From Streptomyces griseicoloratus (GTDB lineage Bacteria; Actinomycetota; Actinomycetes; Streptomycetales; Streptomycetaceae), in contig NZ_JACVQF010000184.1 of the NCBI RefSeq assembly GCF_014534645.1, forward strand, positions 248,001 through 312,000: DNA of 64,000 nucleotides, written 5' to 3'. Under the pieces are notes generated by a model. It did no database searches and was not told the DNA's origin. It worked only from the letters and a program-made list of their open reading frames with translations. How positions within the stretch are numbered: position 1 is the first letter of the stretch; each line of letters begins with the position of its first letter. Position numbers and translations under genes: made by a program. Positions 25,834 to 34,229 of the stretch are shown piece by piece.

Positions 25834-26654
25834 GCACGACACCGTTCACCGGGGACCCGGCGGACGCCTGGCTGGACGGCCTGGGTGATCTGCGGGACGT
25901 CGTCCGGCAGGAGCTGGTGGCCCGGCAGCTGGACGAGCAGATAGCCGGCCGGTTTCCGGTCGGCCGGCGGCTGCGGGTGCTCGACGTCGGCATGGGTCCG
26001 GGCACACAGGCGCTGCGCCTGGCCAGGGCCGGGCACCAGGTGACCGGCCTGGAGCAGGACCCCGTGTTGATCGCCACGGCCCGGCGGGCCCTGGCCGGCC
26101 AGCCGGAGGGCATCCGGGAGCGGATGCGGATCATCGAGGGCGACGGCCGGGACACCGGTGTGCACTTCCTGCCGGGCAGCTTCGACGTCGTGCTGTGCCA
26201 CGGTGTGCTCATGCACGTCGAGGAGCCCGACCCGCTGCTGGCCGGGCTGGCCCGGATGCTCGCCCCGGGCGGACTGCTGTCGCTGCTCGTGCGCAACGGC
26301 GACGCGCTCGCGATGCGGCCGGGACTGCACGGCGAGTGGGCCGCGGCCCTGGCCGCCTTCGACTCCGCCGCCTGCCTCCCCCGTTCCCGGACGGAATCGG
26401 ACGCGGCGGTTCCCGCCCGCCTCGGCCCCGAGGTCCGCGCGGACCGGCGGGCCGCGCTGACGGCCAAGCTCGCGGGCATCGGCGCCCCGCTGCACACCTG
26501 GTACGGCGTCCGGGTCTTCACGGACACGGCGGCCGACGGGGCCGCGGTCCCGGACGACGTCGAGACACTGCTGGCGGTCGAGGAGCGGGCCGGGCGCACG
26601 GACCCCTACCGGGGGGTCGCGGCGCTGCTCCACCTGTGCGGGGTGCGCGGCTGA
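25830..26654 (+). CDS. Class I SAM-dependent methyltransferase with probable CTG start
   Basis: The reading frame shows a Rossmann-type methyltransferase: motif I RVLDVGMGPGTQALRLA, acidic loop TGLEQDP, IIEGDGRDTG, and post-motif FDVVLCHGVLMHVEEPDPLL. No ATG or GTG lies between the upstream gene's end and motif I except a GTG about 30 codons in, which would remove helix residues. The CTG at 25830 overlaps the DUF3043 stop (CTGA) and follows GGGGAGAGG at a suitable distance, so I take CTG as the start (274 residues). The neighbouring acceptor residues give no substrate. Expression is likely coupled to the DUF3043 gene. Confidence 0.82.
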   Translation: MSTTPFTGDPADAWLDGLGDLRDVVRQELVARQLDEQIAGRFPVGRRLRVLDVGMGPGTQALRLARAGHQVTGLEQDPVLIATARRALAGQPEGIRERMRIIEGDGRDTGVHFLPGSFDVVLCHGVLMHVEEPDPLLAGLARMLAPGGLLSLLVRNGDALAMRPGLHGEWAAALAAFDSAACLPRSRTESDAAVPARLGPEVRADRRAALTAKLAGIGAPLHTWYGVRVFTDTAADGAAVPDDVETLLAVEERAGRTDPYRGVAALLHLCGVRG

Positions 26655-26711
26655 AGCCCGTTCGGGTGCTCACCGCAAGCCGCGGGCCCGCCCCGCGGCG
26701 AGACTCGGGGC

Positions 26712-27788
26712 ATGGACGTACGCCGCATTCGCCTGCCACGGCTCCTCGGCCTCGCCGCCCTGCCGGCCTGCTCCCTGCTGCTCGTCACCGGCTGCACGGG
26801 GTCCGGCTCCGGGGCGGCGGACCGCGACGAACAGGAGAGCGCCACCACACGCGCCGCCGCGGCGGCGCGCGACCTCCAGGACGACTACCAGCGGGTGATC
26901 AGGGACGTGCTGCCGTCGGTCGTGCAGATCCAGGCCGGCGGCGACCTCGGCTCGGGGGTCGTGTACGACGACAAGGGCCACGTCGTCACCAACGCGCACG
27001 TCGTCGGGGACCGGAAGACCTTCCAGGTGACGACCGCCCACAGCGAGGACCCCGTGGCCGCCCGGCTGGTCTACTCGTATCCCGAGCAGGACCTCGCGGT
27101 CATCAGGCTGGAGAAGAGGCCCGAGGGGCTGAGGACGGCCTCCTTCGGGGACTCCGCGAAGGTCGAGGTCGGGCAGATCGTGCTGGCGATGGGCTCGCCG
27201 CTCGGACTGTCGTCGAGCGTGACGCAGGGCATCGTCTCGGCGACCGGACGGACCGTCACCGAACCCGGCACCGGCGGGGGCACGGGCGCGACGATCGGGA
27301 ACATGGTGCAGACGTCGGCGGCCATCAACCCCGGCAACAGCGGGGGTGCCCTGGTCGGCCTCGACGGGCGGGTCGTCGGCATCCCCACGCTCGCCGCGAC
27401 CGATCCCGGCCTCGGCGACAGCGCGGCGCCCGGCATCGGGTTCGCGATCCCGGCGTCGACGGTGAAGACGATCGCCGACCAGATCGTCGAGGAGGGCAGG
27501 GTCACCGACTCGGGCCGGGCGGCCCTCGGCATCACCGGCCGTACCGTCGTGGACGCCGACTTCCGGCCGGCCGGCGTGGCCGTCGTGGAGGTGAGCAGCG
27601 GCGGGGCCGCCGACAGGGCGGGCATCGAGGCCGGGGACGTCATCACCGGTCTGGGTGACCGGGACATCACCACGATCACCTCGCTGGCCGAGGCGCTGGC
27701 GTCGATGCAGCCCGGCGACCGGACGAAGGTGACGTTCACCCGCAACGACGACAAGCGGACCGTGGACGTGACGCTGGGCGAGCAGTGA
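26712..27788 (+). CDS. HtrA/DegP-like serine protease lipoprotein (S1C)
   Basis: The 358-residue protein has a lipobox (LLLVTGC, Cys 28), so it is anchored outside the membrane. The trypsin-like domain shows the triad: His in VVTNAHVVG, Asp in PEQDLAVIRL and Ser in NPGNSGGALVG. A C-terminal PDZ domain (about residues 280-355, containing GGAADRAGIEAGDVITGLGD) completes the HtrA layout. It probably degrades or chaperones misfolded exported proteins. It stands 57 bp after the methyltransferase on the same strand and is followed by a short hairpin. Confidence 0.95.
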   Translation: MDVRRIRLPRLLGLAALPACSLLLVTGCTGSGSGAADRDEQESATTRAAAAARDLQDDYQRVIRDVLPSVVQIQAGGDLGSGVVYDDKGHVVTNAHVVGDRKTFQVTTAHSEDPVAARLVYSYPEQDLAVIRLEKRPEGLRTASFGDSAKVEVGQIVLAMGSPLGLSSSVTQGIVSATGRTVTEPGTGGGTGATIGNMVQTSAAINPGNSGGALVGLDGRVVGIPTLAATDPGLGDSAAPGIGFAIPASTVKTIADQIVEEGRVTDSGRAALGITGRTVVDADFRPAGVAVVEVSSGGAADRAGIEAGDVITGLGDRDITTITSLAEALASMQPGDRTKVTFTRNDDKRTVDVTLGEQ

Positions 27789-27811
27789 GCCGGCCCAGGG
27801 CGCGGGCCGGC
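27789..27811. terminator. Short hairpin after the HtrA-like gene
   Basis: An 8-bp GC stem (27789-27796 with 27804-27811) with a 7-base loop immediately follows the stop codon and lies between convergent genes. Confidence 0.5.
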
Positions 27812-27840
27812 CGCAACCGGCCCCCGCCCCTGCCTGCCGG

Positions 27841-28053
27841 TCAGGCCTCTTCGGCGTGCAGGCTCATCGGCCCGTAGATCTCCGTGGAGTCCTCGAACAG
27901 CCGCACCTGGTCGGCGCCGCCCTCCTGGAGGGCCTTCCAGTGCTCCCCGATCCAGGACTCGGCGTCCCCTTGGGTGGTGAACTCCTCGGGCTGCACCGCG
28001 GGCTGGACCTCCGTCCCGCCGGCCGTCTCGAACCGCCACGTCCATGCCGCCAT
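27841..28053 (-). CDS. Small conserved hypothetical protein, 70 residues
   Basis: Starting at the ATG at 28051-28053, the protein reads MAAWTWRFETAGGTEVQP and ends GPMSLHAEEA. It is acidic, with no membrane segment and no Cys. The segment GDAESWIGEHWKALQEGGAD suggests a compact alpha/beta fold. I recognise it as a commonly conserved small actinobacterial protein without known function. It is transcribed alone, convergent with the HtrA-like gene. The 182 bp upstream to 28235 show no gene and no cobalamin riboswitch that I can recognise. Confidence 0.75.
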   Translation of the reverse strand: MAAWTWRFETAGGTEVQPAVQPEEFTTQGDAESWIGEHWKALQEGGADQVRLFEDSTEIYGPMSLHAEEA

Positions 28054-28235
28054 GTACGCCTCCAAGATGTGAGCACGTGCAGTGCGGAAGCCGGATCCCG
28101 GTCCGGTTCCCGGTCGCAGCCTATGCGCTGTGCCGGGCGCGCCGTAGAAGGCCGCCGCGGAAGGCGGGGTGCGGACGGCGCCCCTCGGCGGGTCTCGGAC
28201 GCGCAGGTCGCGGGGCGACCGGCGAAAATCGGTGC

Positions 28236-29435
28236 GTGGACGTGACTCTGCTCGGTACCGGTGCCCCCGCGGGACTTCCCCGCCCCGACTGCCCCTGCGC
28301 GGCCTGTGCCGCCGCCCAGGGAGAGAACGCGCGCGCGGCGACCGCGCTGCTGGTGGACGGGGCGCTGCTGCTCGACCTGACGCCGGGTGCCGCGTTCGCG
28401 GCCGCGCGGGCCGGGCGCTCGCTGGGCGGCGTACGGCAGGTGCTGCTCTCCCACCCGCACGACGGGCCGGCGGTCGAGGTGCCGGCCGGGCTGCCGCAGC
28501 CGGGGCGGGTGCCGGACGGGCGTGAACTGGCCCTGCTGACCGGGCACCGGGTGCGGGCGCTGGCGTTGGACGCGCCGGGCACCGGGTACGCCGTGACCGG
28601 TCCCGACGGGCAGCGGCTGCTGTATCTGCCGCCGGGTGGCGCGCCGGCCGGGCTGGAGGAGCCCGCCGAGCCCTACGACATGGTCCTCGCGGACGTCGTG
28701 GGCCGGCCGGACGCGCTGGCGAAGCTGCGGGCCGTGGGTGCGGCGGGGCCGACGACCGACGTGGTCGCCGTCCATCTCGACCACGACGTGCCGCCGGGGC
28801 CGGAGCTGCGGCGGCGGCTGGCCGCGGCGGGGGCACGGGCGGTGCCGGACGGGACGACGCTGGTGGTGGGCGCCTACGAGGACGTACCGGACGTGCCGCG
28901 GCGGACGCTGGTGCTGGGCGGGGCGCGGTCGGGGAAGTCGGTGGAGGCCGAACGGCGCCTGGAGTCCTTCCCCGACGTGCTGTACGTGGCGACCGGCGGG
29001 ACCCGCGGCGGCGACACCGAATGGGCGGAGCGGGTCGCGGCGCACCGGGAGCGGCGGCCCGGCTCCTGGCGCACCGCCGAGACGTGCGACCTGGTGCCGC
29101 TGCTGAAGGAGGACGGGCCTCCGCTGCTGATCGACTGCCTGTCGCTGTGGCTGACGGACGCGATGGACGCCGTCGGGGCGTGGGACGACGCGGAGTGGGC
29201 CGACGGCGGGGAGCGGGCCCTCAGGGACCGGGTGCGGGAGCTGACGGAGGCGGTGCGCGGCACGCGGCGCACCCTCGTCGCCGTGTCCAACGAGGTCGGC
29301 TCGGGGATCGTGCCGGCCACGGCGTCGGGCCGCCGGTACCGCGACGAACTGGGCCGGCTGAACGCGGCGTTCGCCGCCGAGTGCGAGCAGGTGCTGCTGG
29401 TGGTGGCCGGCCAGGCGCTGGTGCTACGGGGCTGA
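28236..29435 (+). CDS. cobU: Metallo-beta-lactamase-fold / CobU fusion (adenosylcobinamide kinase/guanylyltransferase)
   Basis: The GTG at 28236 gives 399 residues. Residues 1-215 resemble an MBL fold: VDVTLLGTGAPAG at the start, a four-Cys PDCPCAACAAAQ segment, and VLLSHPHDGPAV where a zinc HxHxDH motif is expected but the DH pair is lost. Residues 225-399 are a complete CobU: P-loop VLGGARSGKSVEAERRL, the AHRERRPGSWRTAE segment with the guanylylated His, LLIDCLSLWLTD, and VSNEVGSGIVPATASG. CobU phosphorylates adenosylcobinamide and adds GMP before the CobS step. cobT and cobS follow within 4 kb. The MBL part may be inactive or structural. Confidence 0.92.
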   Translation: MDVTLLGTGAPAGLPRPDCPCAACAAAQGENARAATALLVDGALLLDLTPGAAFAAARAGRSLGGVRQVLLSHPHDGPAVEVPAGLPQPGRVPDGRELALLTGHRVRALALDAPGTGYAVTGPDGQRLLYLPPGGAPAGLEEPAEPYDMVLADVVGRPDALAKLRAVGAAGPTTDVVAVHLDHDVPPGPELRRRLAAAGARAVPDGTTLVVGAYEDVPDVPRRTLVLGGARSGKSVEAERRLESFPDVLYVATGGTRGGDTEWAERVAAHRERRPGSWRTAETCDLVPLLKEDGPPLLIDCLSLWLTDAMDAVGAWDDAEWADGGERALRDRVRELTEAVRGTRRTLVAVSNEVGSGIVPATASGRRYRDELGRLNAAFAAECEQVLLVVAGQALVLRG

Positions 29436-30125
29436 CGGCTCCTTGCGCGCGACGACGCGGCGCGATCCCGGGCGGGTGAGGACCGTGCAGCCCCTCGCCT
29501 CCAGTTCGGCGCGCAGACCGGCCGGACGCGGGCCGGGCGGGAGGGCGAACAGGCGGCGCGGGTCGGTGACGTCGAGGAGCAGATGGCCGCCCGGGCGCAG
29601 TACGTGGAGGGCGGCGCGCAGCTCGGCGCGGGGGTCCGGGACGCGTTCCAGGTGCTGGAACATGCTGACGACGTCGTAGCGGGCGCCCAGGCGGGCGGCG
29701 ATGTGCGGGTCGGCCAGCCGGCCGACGTACGCCTCCTCGACGCGCTCGACCGCGCGGGCCCGCAGGACGCGGTGGGTGGGGTCGAGGCCGTCGAAGGAGG
29801 TGTACGGGAAGAGGGAGCGCGCGGTTCGGGGGAAGTCGGCGTCGCCGGTGCCCACGTCCAGCCAGCTCTCCGGTTCGGGACAGCACCGGAACAGCGCACG
29901 GGCGGCCGACCGGTGTCTGAGGCGGGCGCCGGCCCGGACGGCCGCGCCCCGCTCCGGCCCGGCGGCCGAGCGGGGGTTGTGGAAGGTGTGGCGGCAGTCC
30001 CGGCACTCGTCGACGGCGGGGCGGCGGCCCGGCGCGCGGCGCAGCAGCCGTTGCGAGCCGCACCAGGGGCAGTCCGCGCGTCGCGGCTCGTGACGGGGCA
30101 GGGGAGGCACGGACGGTACGGACAT
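29424..30125 (-). CDS. Class I methyltransferase with N-terminal zinc ribbon
   Basis: From the ATG at 30123-30125 the product has 233 residues. The N-terminus carries a four-Cys ribbon: CPWCGSQ and CRDC, about 20 residues apart. The Rossmann part begins SWLDVGTGDADFPRTA, with FDGLDPTHRV and VVSMFQHLERVPDPRAEL, then LRPGGHLLLDVTDP, as in methyltransferase_11/SAM enzymes. Its last 12 bp overlap the end of the convergent cobU fusion. It lies inside the cobalamin group but I see no evidence of a role there. Confidence 0.88.
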   Translation of the reverse strand: MSVPSVPPLPRHEPRRADCPWCGSQRLLRRAPGRRPAVDECRDCRHTFHNPRSAAGPERGAAVRAGARLRHRSAARALFRCCPEPESWLDVGTGDADFPRTARSLFPYTSFDGLDPTHRVLRARAVERVEEAYVGRLADPHIAARLGARYDVVSMFQHLERVPDPRAELRAALHVLRPGGHLLLDVTDPRRLFALPPGPRPAGLRAELEARGCTVLTRPGSRRVVARKEPSAP

Positions 30126-30264
30126 GGCGGCTCCCTGAGGACGTACGACAATCCGCTGCAAAACGGAACGTATGGGATCGCGATCTTGGGTGCAACGAAC
30201 CCGCTCCGGCGCGGTGCGGATGTGCCCGCCGTCCTGTTCGAGCGGGGCCGGTACTGTTCGGCGA

Positions 30265-31356
30265 ATGAGCTCGCTGAATCTCGACGACTTCACCGATCTG
30301 ATCGAGCGCCCCGACGGCGGGGTGCGCCGCGACGCCGAGGCGCGCCGGGAGCGCCAGGTCGTGCCGCCCGGATCGCTGGGCCGCCTGGACGAACTGGGTG
30401 AGTGGCTGGCCGCGGCGCAGTCGGCGGTGCCGGTGCGACCGGTGGAACGGCCGCGGGTGGTGCTCTTCGCCGGTGACCACAAGGTCGCCGAACTCGGCGT
30501 CTCGGCCCGGCCCGCGGGCAGCGCGGGACAGCTGGTGCGCGAGGTCCTGGAGGGCGGCCGGCCCGTGTCCGTCCTCGCCCGGCGCCTCGGCGTGCCCGTG
30601 CGGGTCGTCGACATGGCGCTGGACTGCGACCCGGAGACGCTGCCCGCCGAGGTCGTACGGCACCGGGTGCGGCGCGGTGGCGGACGCATCGACGTCGAGG
30701 ACGCGCTGAGCCCCCAGGAGGCGGAGGCCGCCTTCCGGGCCGGGGTCGCGGTGGCCGACGAGGAGGCCGACTCCGGTACGGATCTGGTGGTGCTCGGCGA
30801 CGTGAGCGTGGGCGGGACGACGGCGGCGGGCGTGCTGGTGGCCGCGCTGTGCGGAACGGACGCGTCGGTGGTCACCGGGCGGGGCGGACTCGCGATCGAC
30901 GACCTGGCGTGGATGCGCAAGTGCGCGGCGATCCGGGACGCGCTGCGCCGGGCCCGGCCGGTGCTCGGGGACCAGTTGCGGCTGCTGGCGACGGTGGGCG
31001 GCGCGGATCTGACGGCGATGACGGGCTTCCTGCTGCAGAGTGCCGTGCGCAAGATGCCGGTGATCCTTGACGGGGTCGTGGCGGCGGCGTGCGCGCTGGT
31101 GGGCCAGCGGGTGGCGTTCCGGGCGCCGGACTGGTGGCTGGCCGCGCACGACAGCGGGGAGCCGGGGCAGGCGAAGGCGCTGGACCGGATGGCGCTGGAG
31201 CCGCTGCTGTCCCAGGGCGTGACCGTGGGCGAGGGGGCGGGTGGACTGCTGGCGCTGCCGCTGGTGCAGGCTGCGGCGGCGCTGGCGGCGGAGCTGCCGG
31301 AGGTTGCGCAGGAGACGGACTCCTCTGAGGAGGCCGAGGCCACCGAGGGGGTGTGA
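30265..31356 (+). CDS. cobT: Nicotinate-nucleotide-dimethylbenzimidazole phosphoribosyltransferase
   Basis: From the ATG at 30265 (MSSLNLDDFTDLIERP) the protein has 363 residues. It makes alpha-ribazole phosphate from DMB and nicotinate mononucleotide for the lower ligand of cobalamin. Family motifs: PGSLGRLDELGEWL, VVLFAGDHKVAELGVS, VVLGDVSVGGTTAAGVL and FLLQSAVRKMPVILDGVV, plus PLLSQGVTVGEGAGG with the catalytic Glu region. The last 25 residues are an acidic tail that I take as a natural extension. It lies between cobU and cobS, which it works with. A membrane-protein gene interrupts the cluster on the other strand. Confidence 0.95.
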   Translation: MSSLNLDDFTDLIERPDGGVRRDAEARRERQVVPPGSLGRLDELGEWLAAAQSAVPVRPVERPRVVLFAGDHKVAELGVSARPAGSAGQLVREVLEGGRPVSVLARRLGVPVRVVDMALDCDPETLPAEVVRHRVRRGGGRIDVEDALSPQEAEAAFRAGVAVADEEADSGTDLVVLGDVSVGGTTAAGVLVAALCGTDASVVTGRGGLAIDDLAWMRKCAAIRDALRRARPVLGDQLRLLATVGGADLTAMTGFLLQSAVRKMPVILDGVVAAACALVGQRVAFRAPDWWLAAHDSGEPGQAKALDRMALEPLLSQGVTVGEGAGGLLALPLVQAAAALAAELPEVAQETDSSEEAEATEGV

Positions 31357-31459
31357 CGCCGCCGGGCCGTTTGCGCATCGCCGCCCGGCGCGGGTGGGGG
31401 CCGGGGGTGGGTCGCGCGGCCCGGCGCTGCCGGGGTGCCGCTGCGCCCACCCGTGCCGC

Positions 31460-31502
31460 CCTGGGGGTACCTCCCAGGCCGTTCAGGCACTGGGGGAGGC
31501 AC
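31460..31502. repeat. Dispersed Streptomyces repeat (CTGGGGGTACCTCCCAG type)
   Basis: CCCTGGGGGTACCTCCCAG forms a hairpin, followed by GCCGTTCAGGCACTGGGGGAGGC-type sequence (written here only in part). I recall this as a frequent intergenic repeat of Streptomyces. It lies in the 214-bp gap between the convergent cobT and membrane-protein genes and may act as terminator or attenuator. I see no gene in the gap. Confidence 0.6.
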
Positions 31503-31570
31503 GACTGCCCGCAGCTGCGCCGGCTGCCCGCAGTTACGACGGCTGCCCGGCCAAGCGTCGCGGGTTACCG

Positions 31571-32311
31571 TCAGCTCGGGTTTGGGCGGCCGCCGATCCA
31601 GTCCTGGAGGGTGCGGCGGGGGCCGGACCAGCGGCGGTCGTGGCGGTAGGCACGCAGTCGTGCCCTGGCCCGGGCACGCGGACGCCGCCCGTAGAAGCGG
31701 CGGGCCCAGGGCGAGTCCGGCCGTGCCAGCCGTACGGCGCCGACCAGGGCGATCACGGGCACGATCACACCGAAGACGGCCATCCGGGCCTTGCCCTTGC
31801 TCAGGGCGAGGAGCGAGAAGACGAAGTTGCCCGCGACGACCGCGATGACATTGGCCCGGTGCTGCAACTCGTCCTCGGTGAGCCCGTCGACGCCGAACGG
31901 CGTGAACCCGGCGAGGACCAGACCGACCAGCGCCGCGGTGACGACCACGACCTCCACGCTCTTGCGGCCGGCCTCGGTCCAGTAGACGTCGTCGAGGTGC
32001 AGGATCAACGCGAACTCGTCCAGCACCAGCCCCACCCCGACGCCGAAGAGCACCGCGCTCAGCGCCGACCCGAAGCCGTGCTGCCCGCCCGCCACGGCCC
32101 CGAAGCCGCCGACGACGGTGAGGACGACCCCGGGGACGACGTGGTGGATGTGCACCCCGCCCGCCCGGACGTTGCCGAACGGGCCCTTGCCCGCCCGGAT
32201 CAGACGGGTGATCACCCGCGTGATCACGAACGTCAGCACGAAGGCCGTGAGGGCGAGGAGCAACGGCAGCTTTCCCGGTTCGATGATGTTCCGGTGCCAC
32301 CAATCTCCCAT
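31571..32311 (-). CDS. Integral membrane protein of unknown function
   Basis: The 246-residue protein has about six hydrophobic helices: LPLLLALTAFVLTFVITRVI, VHIHHVVPGVVLTVVGGFGA, LSAVLFGVGVGLVLDEFALI, VVVVTAALVGLVLAGF, NVIAVVAGNFVFSLLAL and MAVFGVIVPVIALVGAVRL. The C-terminus is strongly basic (RRPRARARARLRAYRHDRRW). His-rich GGVHIHHVVPG and acidic HLDDVYWTEAG could bind metal. I do not recognise a characterised family. It is divergent from cobS with 60 bp between them, which could mean shared control. Confidence 0.82.
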   Translation of the reverse strand: MGDWWHRNIIEPGKLPLLLALTAFVLTFVITRVITRLIRAGKGPFGNVRAGGVHIHHVVPGVVLTVVGGFGAVAGGQHGFGSALSAVLFGVGVGLVLDEFALILHLDDVYWTEAGRKSVEVVVVTAALVGLVLAGFTPFGVDGLTEDELQHRANVIAVVAGNFVFSLLALSKGKARMAVFGVIVPVIALVGAVRLARPDSPWARRFYGRRPRARARARLRAYRHDRRWSGPRRTLQDWIGGRPNPS

Positions 32312-32371
32312 ATGCGCACTTTATCCCCGCCCGTCGACGGCGCCCCGGTGACCGCCGGGTAGTCTGCGCCG

Positions 32372-33157
32372 GTGCTCAGCTCCCCCTCCCGCGACGGCCT
32401 GCGCTTCGCCTTCGGCACCCTCACCGTGCTCCCGGTCCGGGTGACCCGCTGGGACCGCCCGGCCGCCCGCGCCGGCATGCTGTGCGCGCCGCTGGCCGGC
32501 CTGGTCGTCGGCGTCCTCGCCGCCGCCGCCGGAATCCTGCTGCTGTTCCTCGGCGCGGGCACGACGCTCGCCGCCGTCGCCACCGCCGCCGTACCGGCAG
32601 TACTGACCCGGGGCCTGCACCTCGACGGGCTGGCCGACACCGCGGACGGGCTCGGCAGCGCCAAGCCCGCCGAGGCGGCGCTGCGGATCATGAAGCAGTC
32701 CGACATCGGCCCGTTCGGCGTGATCGCCCTCGTGTTCGTGCTGCTCGCACAGGTGGCCGCGCTCGCCCGGGCCTACGACGGCTCCTGGGCACGCGGCGCG
32801 CTCGCCGCCGTGGTCTCGGCGACCGCCGCACGGCTCGCGCTGACCGTGGCGGCACGGTCCGGGGTGCCGGCCGCCCGTCCGGAGGGCCTGGGCGCCGCGG
32901 TCGCAGGTGCGGTCCCGGTGGGCGGGGCGCTGGGCGTGGCCGCCGCCGTCACGGCGGCCGCCGCCGCGGCGGCGGGCGCGCTCTCGGGGCCGTACGCCAT
33001 GGTGCGCGCGGCGCTCGCGGTGGTCCTCGCCGTCGCCGTCGCCGAACTGCTGCTGCGCCGCTGCGTCCGCCGTTTCGGCGGGGTCACCGGTGACGTCTTC
33101 GGCGGCGTCGCGGAGACGGCGGCCACGACCGCGCTGGTGGTACTGGCCCTCGGCTGA
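32372..33157 (+). CDS. cobS: Adenosylcobinamide-GDP ribazoletransferase (cobalamin synthase)
   Basis: The GTG at 32372 gives 261 residues. It is an integral membrane enzyme joining AdoCbi-GDP (the CobU product) with alpha-ribazole (from CobT). Motifs: FAFGTLTVLPV near the start, RGLHLDGLADTADGL with the acidic Asp pair that binds Mg, KQSDIGPFGVIALVFVLL, and FGGVTGDVFGGVAE near the C-terminus. There are several hydrophobic helices, very Ala-rich in the second half. It is convergent with the GH114 gene. All three late-step cobalamin enzymes are encoded in this 5-kb stretch. Confidence 0.95.
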   Translation: MLSSPSRDGLRFAFGTLTVLPVRVTRWDRPAARAGMLCAPLAGLVVGVLAAAAGILLLFLGAGTTLAAVATAAVPAVLTRGLHLDGLADTADGLGSAKPAEAALRIMKQSDIGPFGVIALVFVLLAQVAALARAYDGSWARGALAAVVSATAARLALTVAARSGVPAARPEGLGAAVAGAVPVGGALGVAAAVTAAAAAAAGALSGPYAMVRAALAVVLAVAVAELLLRRCVRRFGGVTGDVFGGVAETAATTALVVLALG

Positions 33158-33197
33158 GCAGCCCGAGCCGCCGTTCCCCGGCCGCCCCGGCTCCGGA

Positions 33198-33983
33198 TCA
33201 GCAGGCCCTGCGCCAGGCCCCCAGTTCGTACTTCTTCTCCAGCGAACTCAGCCTCAGCTCCCGGGACTCGGCGCAGAACCGGCTGGCCGGCAGCTCGTAC
33301 TCGACGTGGAAGACCGCCTTGTCCGCGTCGGTGAACGGCTTCAGCTCGGCGCACTCGCCGTACTGCGCGCACTGCTCGTTGACCGCGAAGTCGAAGTCGT
33401 CCACCAGCTCCGGGATCTGGTCCAGGTCGTTCTTCAGGCCGACCGCCATGCCCCGTTCGTGGGCGAGCTTCGCGATCAGCCGGTTGTAGCGGAGCTGGTC
33501 GCCGGCGGTCAGCGGGAAGCCCGTCTCGTTCTTGTAGCCGTCCATGTTGTCCGGCTCCACCGCGTCGAAGCCCTTCTCCCGGCACATGTCGATGCGCTCG
33601 GCCATCAGCGGCTCCAGGACGTCCAACCGGCGGATGTCCAGCCAGCGTTCGCCCTCCCAGCCGTTGCCGCGGCCCAGCACCGACTCGGGGAACTTCTCCG
33701 CGTCGGGCCGGAAGTCCTCCCAGGCGCCGGTGGACAGGTAGCAGATGACCTTGCGGCCGTCGTCGTGCAGGGCGGCGACCGTGGAGGCGGGGTGGTCGAA
33801 GCCGTCGATGTCGTAGACCGGCACGTCGACGGACGTGTCGAGCCTGCCGCTGAGCTGCCACTGCCAGTCCGTGCCGGCCTTGGGCTGCCAGCGGTCGGCA
33901 CCCTCGTCCGGCTTGTCGTCCGGGGACGAGGTGCAGCCCGCGAGCAGCAGCAGAAGGGCTATGAGCAGGACGGGGCGTCTCAT
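33198..33983 (-). CDS. GH114-like endo-alpha-1,4-polygalactosaminidase lipoprotein
   Basis: From the ATG at 33981-33983 the product has 261 residues and a lipoprotein signal with the lipobox LLLAGC (Cys 17). The mature part is one TIM-barrel: VPVYDIDGFDHPASTV, VICYLSTGAWEDFRPD, MCREKGFDAVEPDNMDGYKN with the acidic catalytic pair region, MAVGLKNDLDQIPEL and FAVNEQCAQYGEC. These match GH114/TM1410-like hydrolases, which cleave galactosaminogalactan-type polymers. Four or more Cys may form disulfides outside the cell. It is convergent with cobS; the reading frame continuing upstream is a shadow of pepA. Confidence 0.88.
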   Translation of the reverse strand: MRRPVLLIALLLLLAGCTSSPDDKPDEGADRWQPKAGTDWQWQLSGRLDTSVDVPVYDIDGFDHPASTVAALHDDGRKVICYLSTGAWEDFRPDAEKFPESVLGRGNGWEGERWLDIRRLDVLEPLMAERIDMCREKGFDAVEPDNMDGYKNETGFPLTAGDQLRYNRLIAKLAHERGMAVGLKNDLDQIPELVDDFDFAVNEQCAQYGECAELKPFTDADKAVFHVEYELPASRFCAESRELRLSSLEKKYELGAWRRAC

Positions 33984-34229
33984 GGTGCGGGCTCCAGATC
34001 TGTGCGTCGGCGTACCCCCGAAATGATCTCCCACTCCGCACCGACGCCGTCGGCCGGTGAACCCCCGCAGGAATGAGCGGGGGCGGCCGCGAGCGTAGGC
34101 TCGTGCCAGTGTCCGCCTGCCCAGGTGGAGACCGCATCGCAGGAGGGATCTAGGGTCGGTTGTCGGGCCCGGTCGACCCACCCGCATTCGGCCACACCAG
34201 ACTTCATACGGAAGCGAGAATTCACCACC

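Noticed and set aside
28054-28235. Possible cobalamin riboswitch upstream of the cobU fusion
   Set aside because: The gap is short (182 bp) and I could not find the B12-box sequence, so there is no support.
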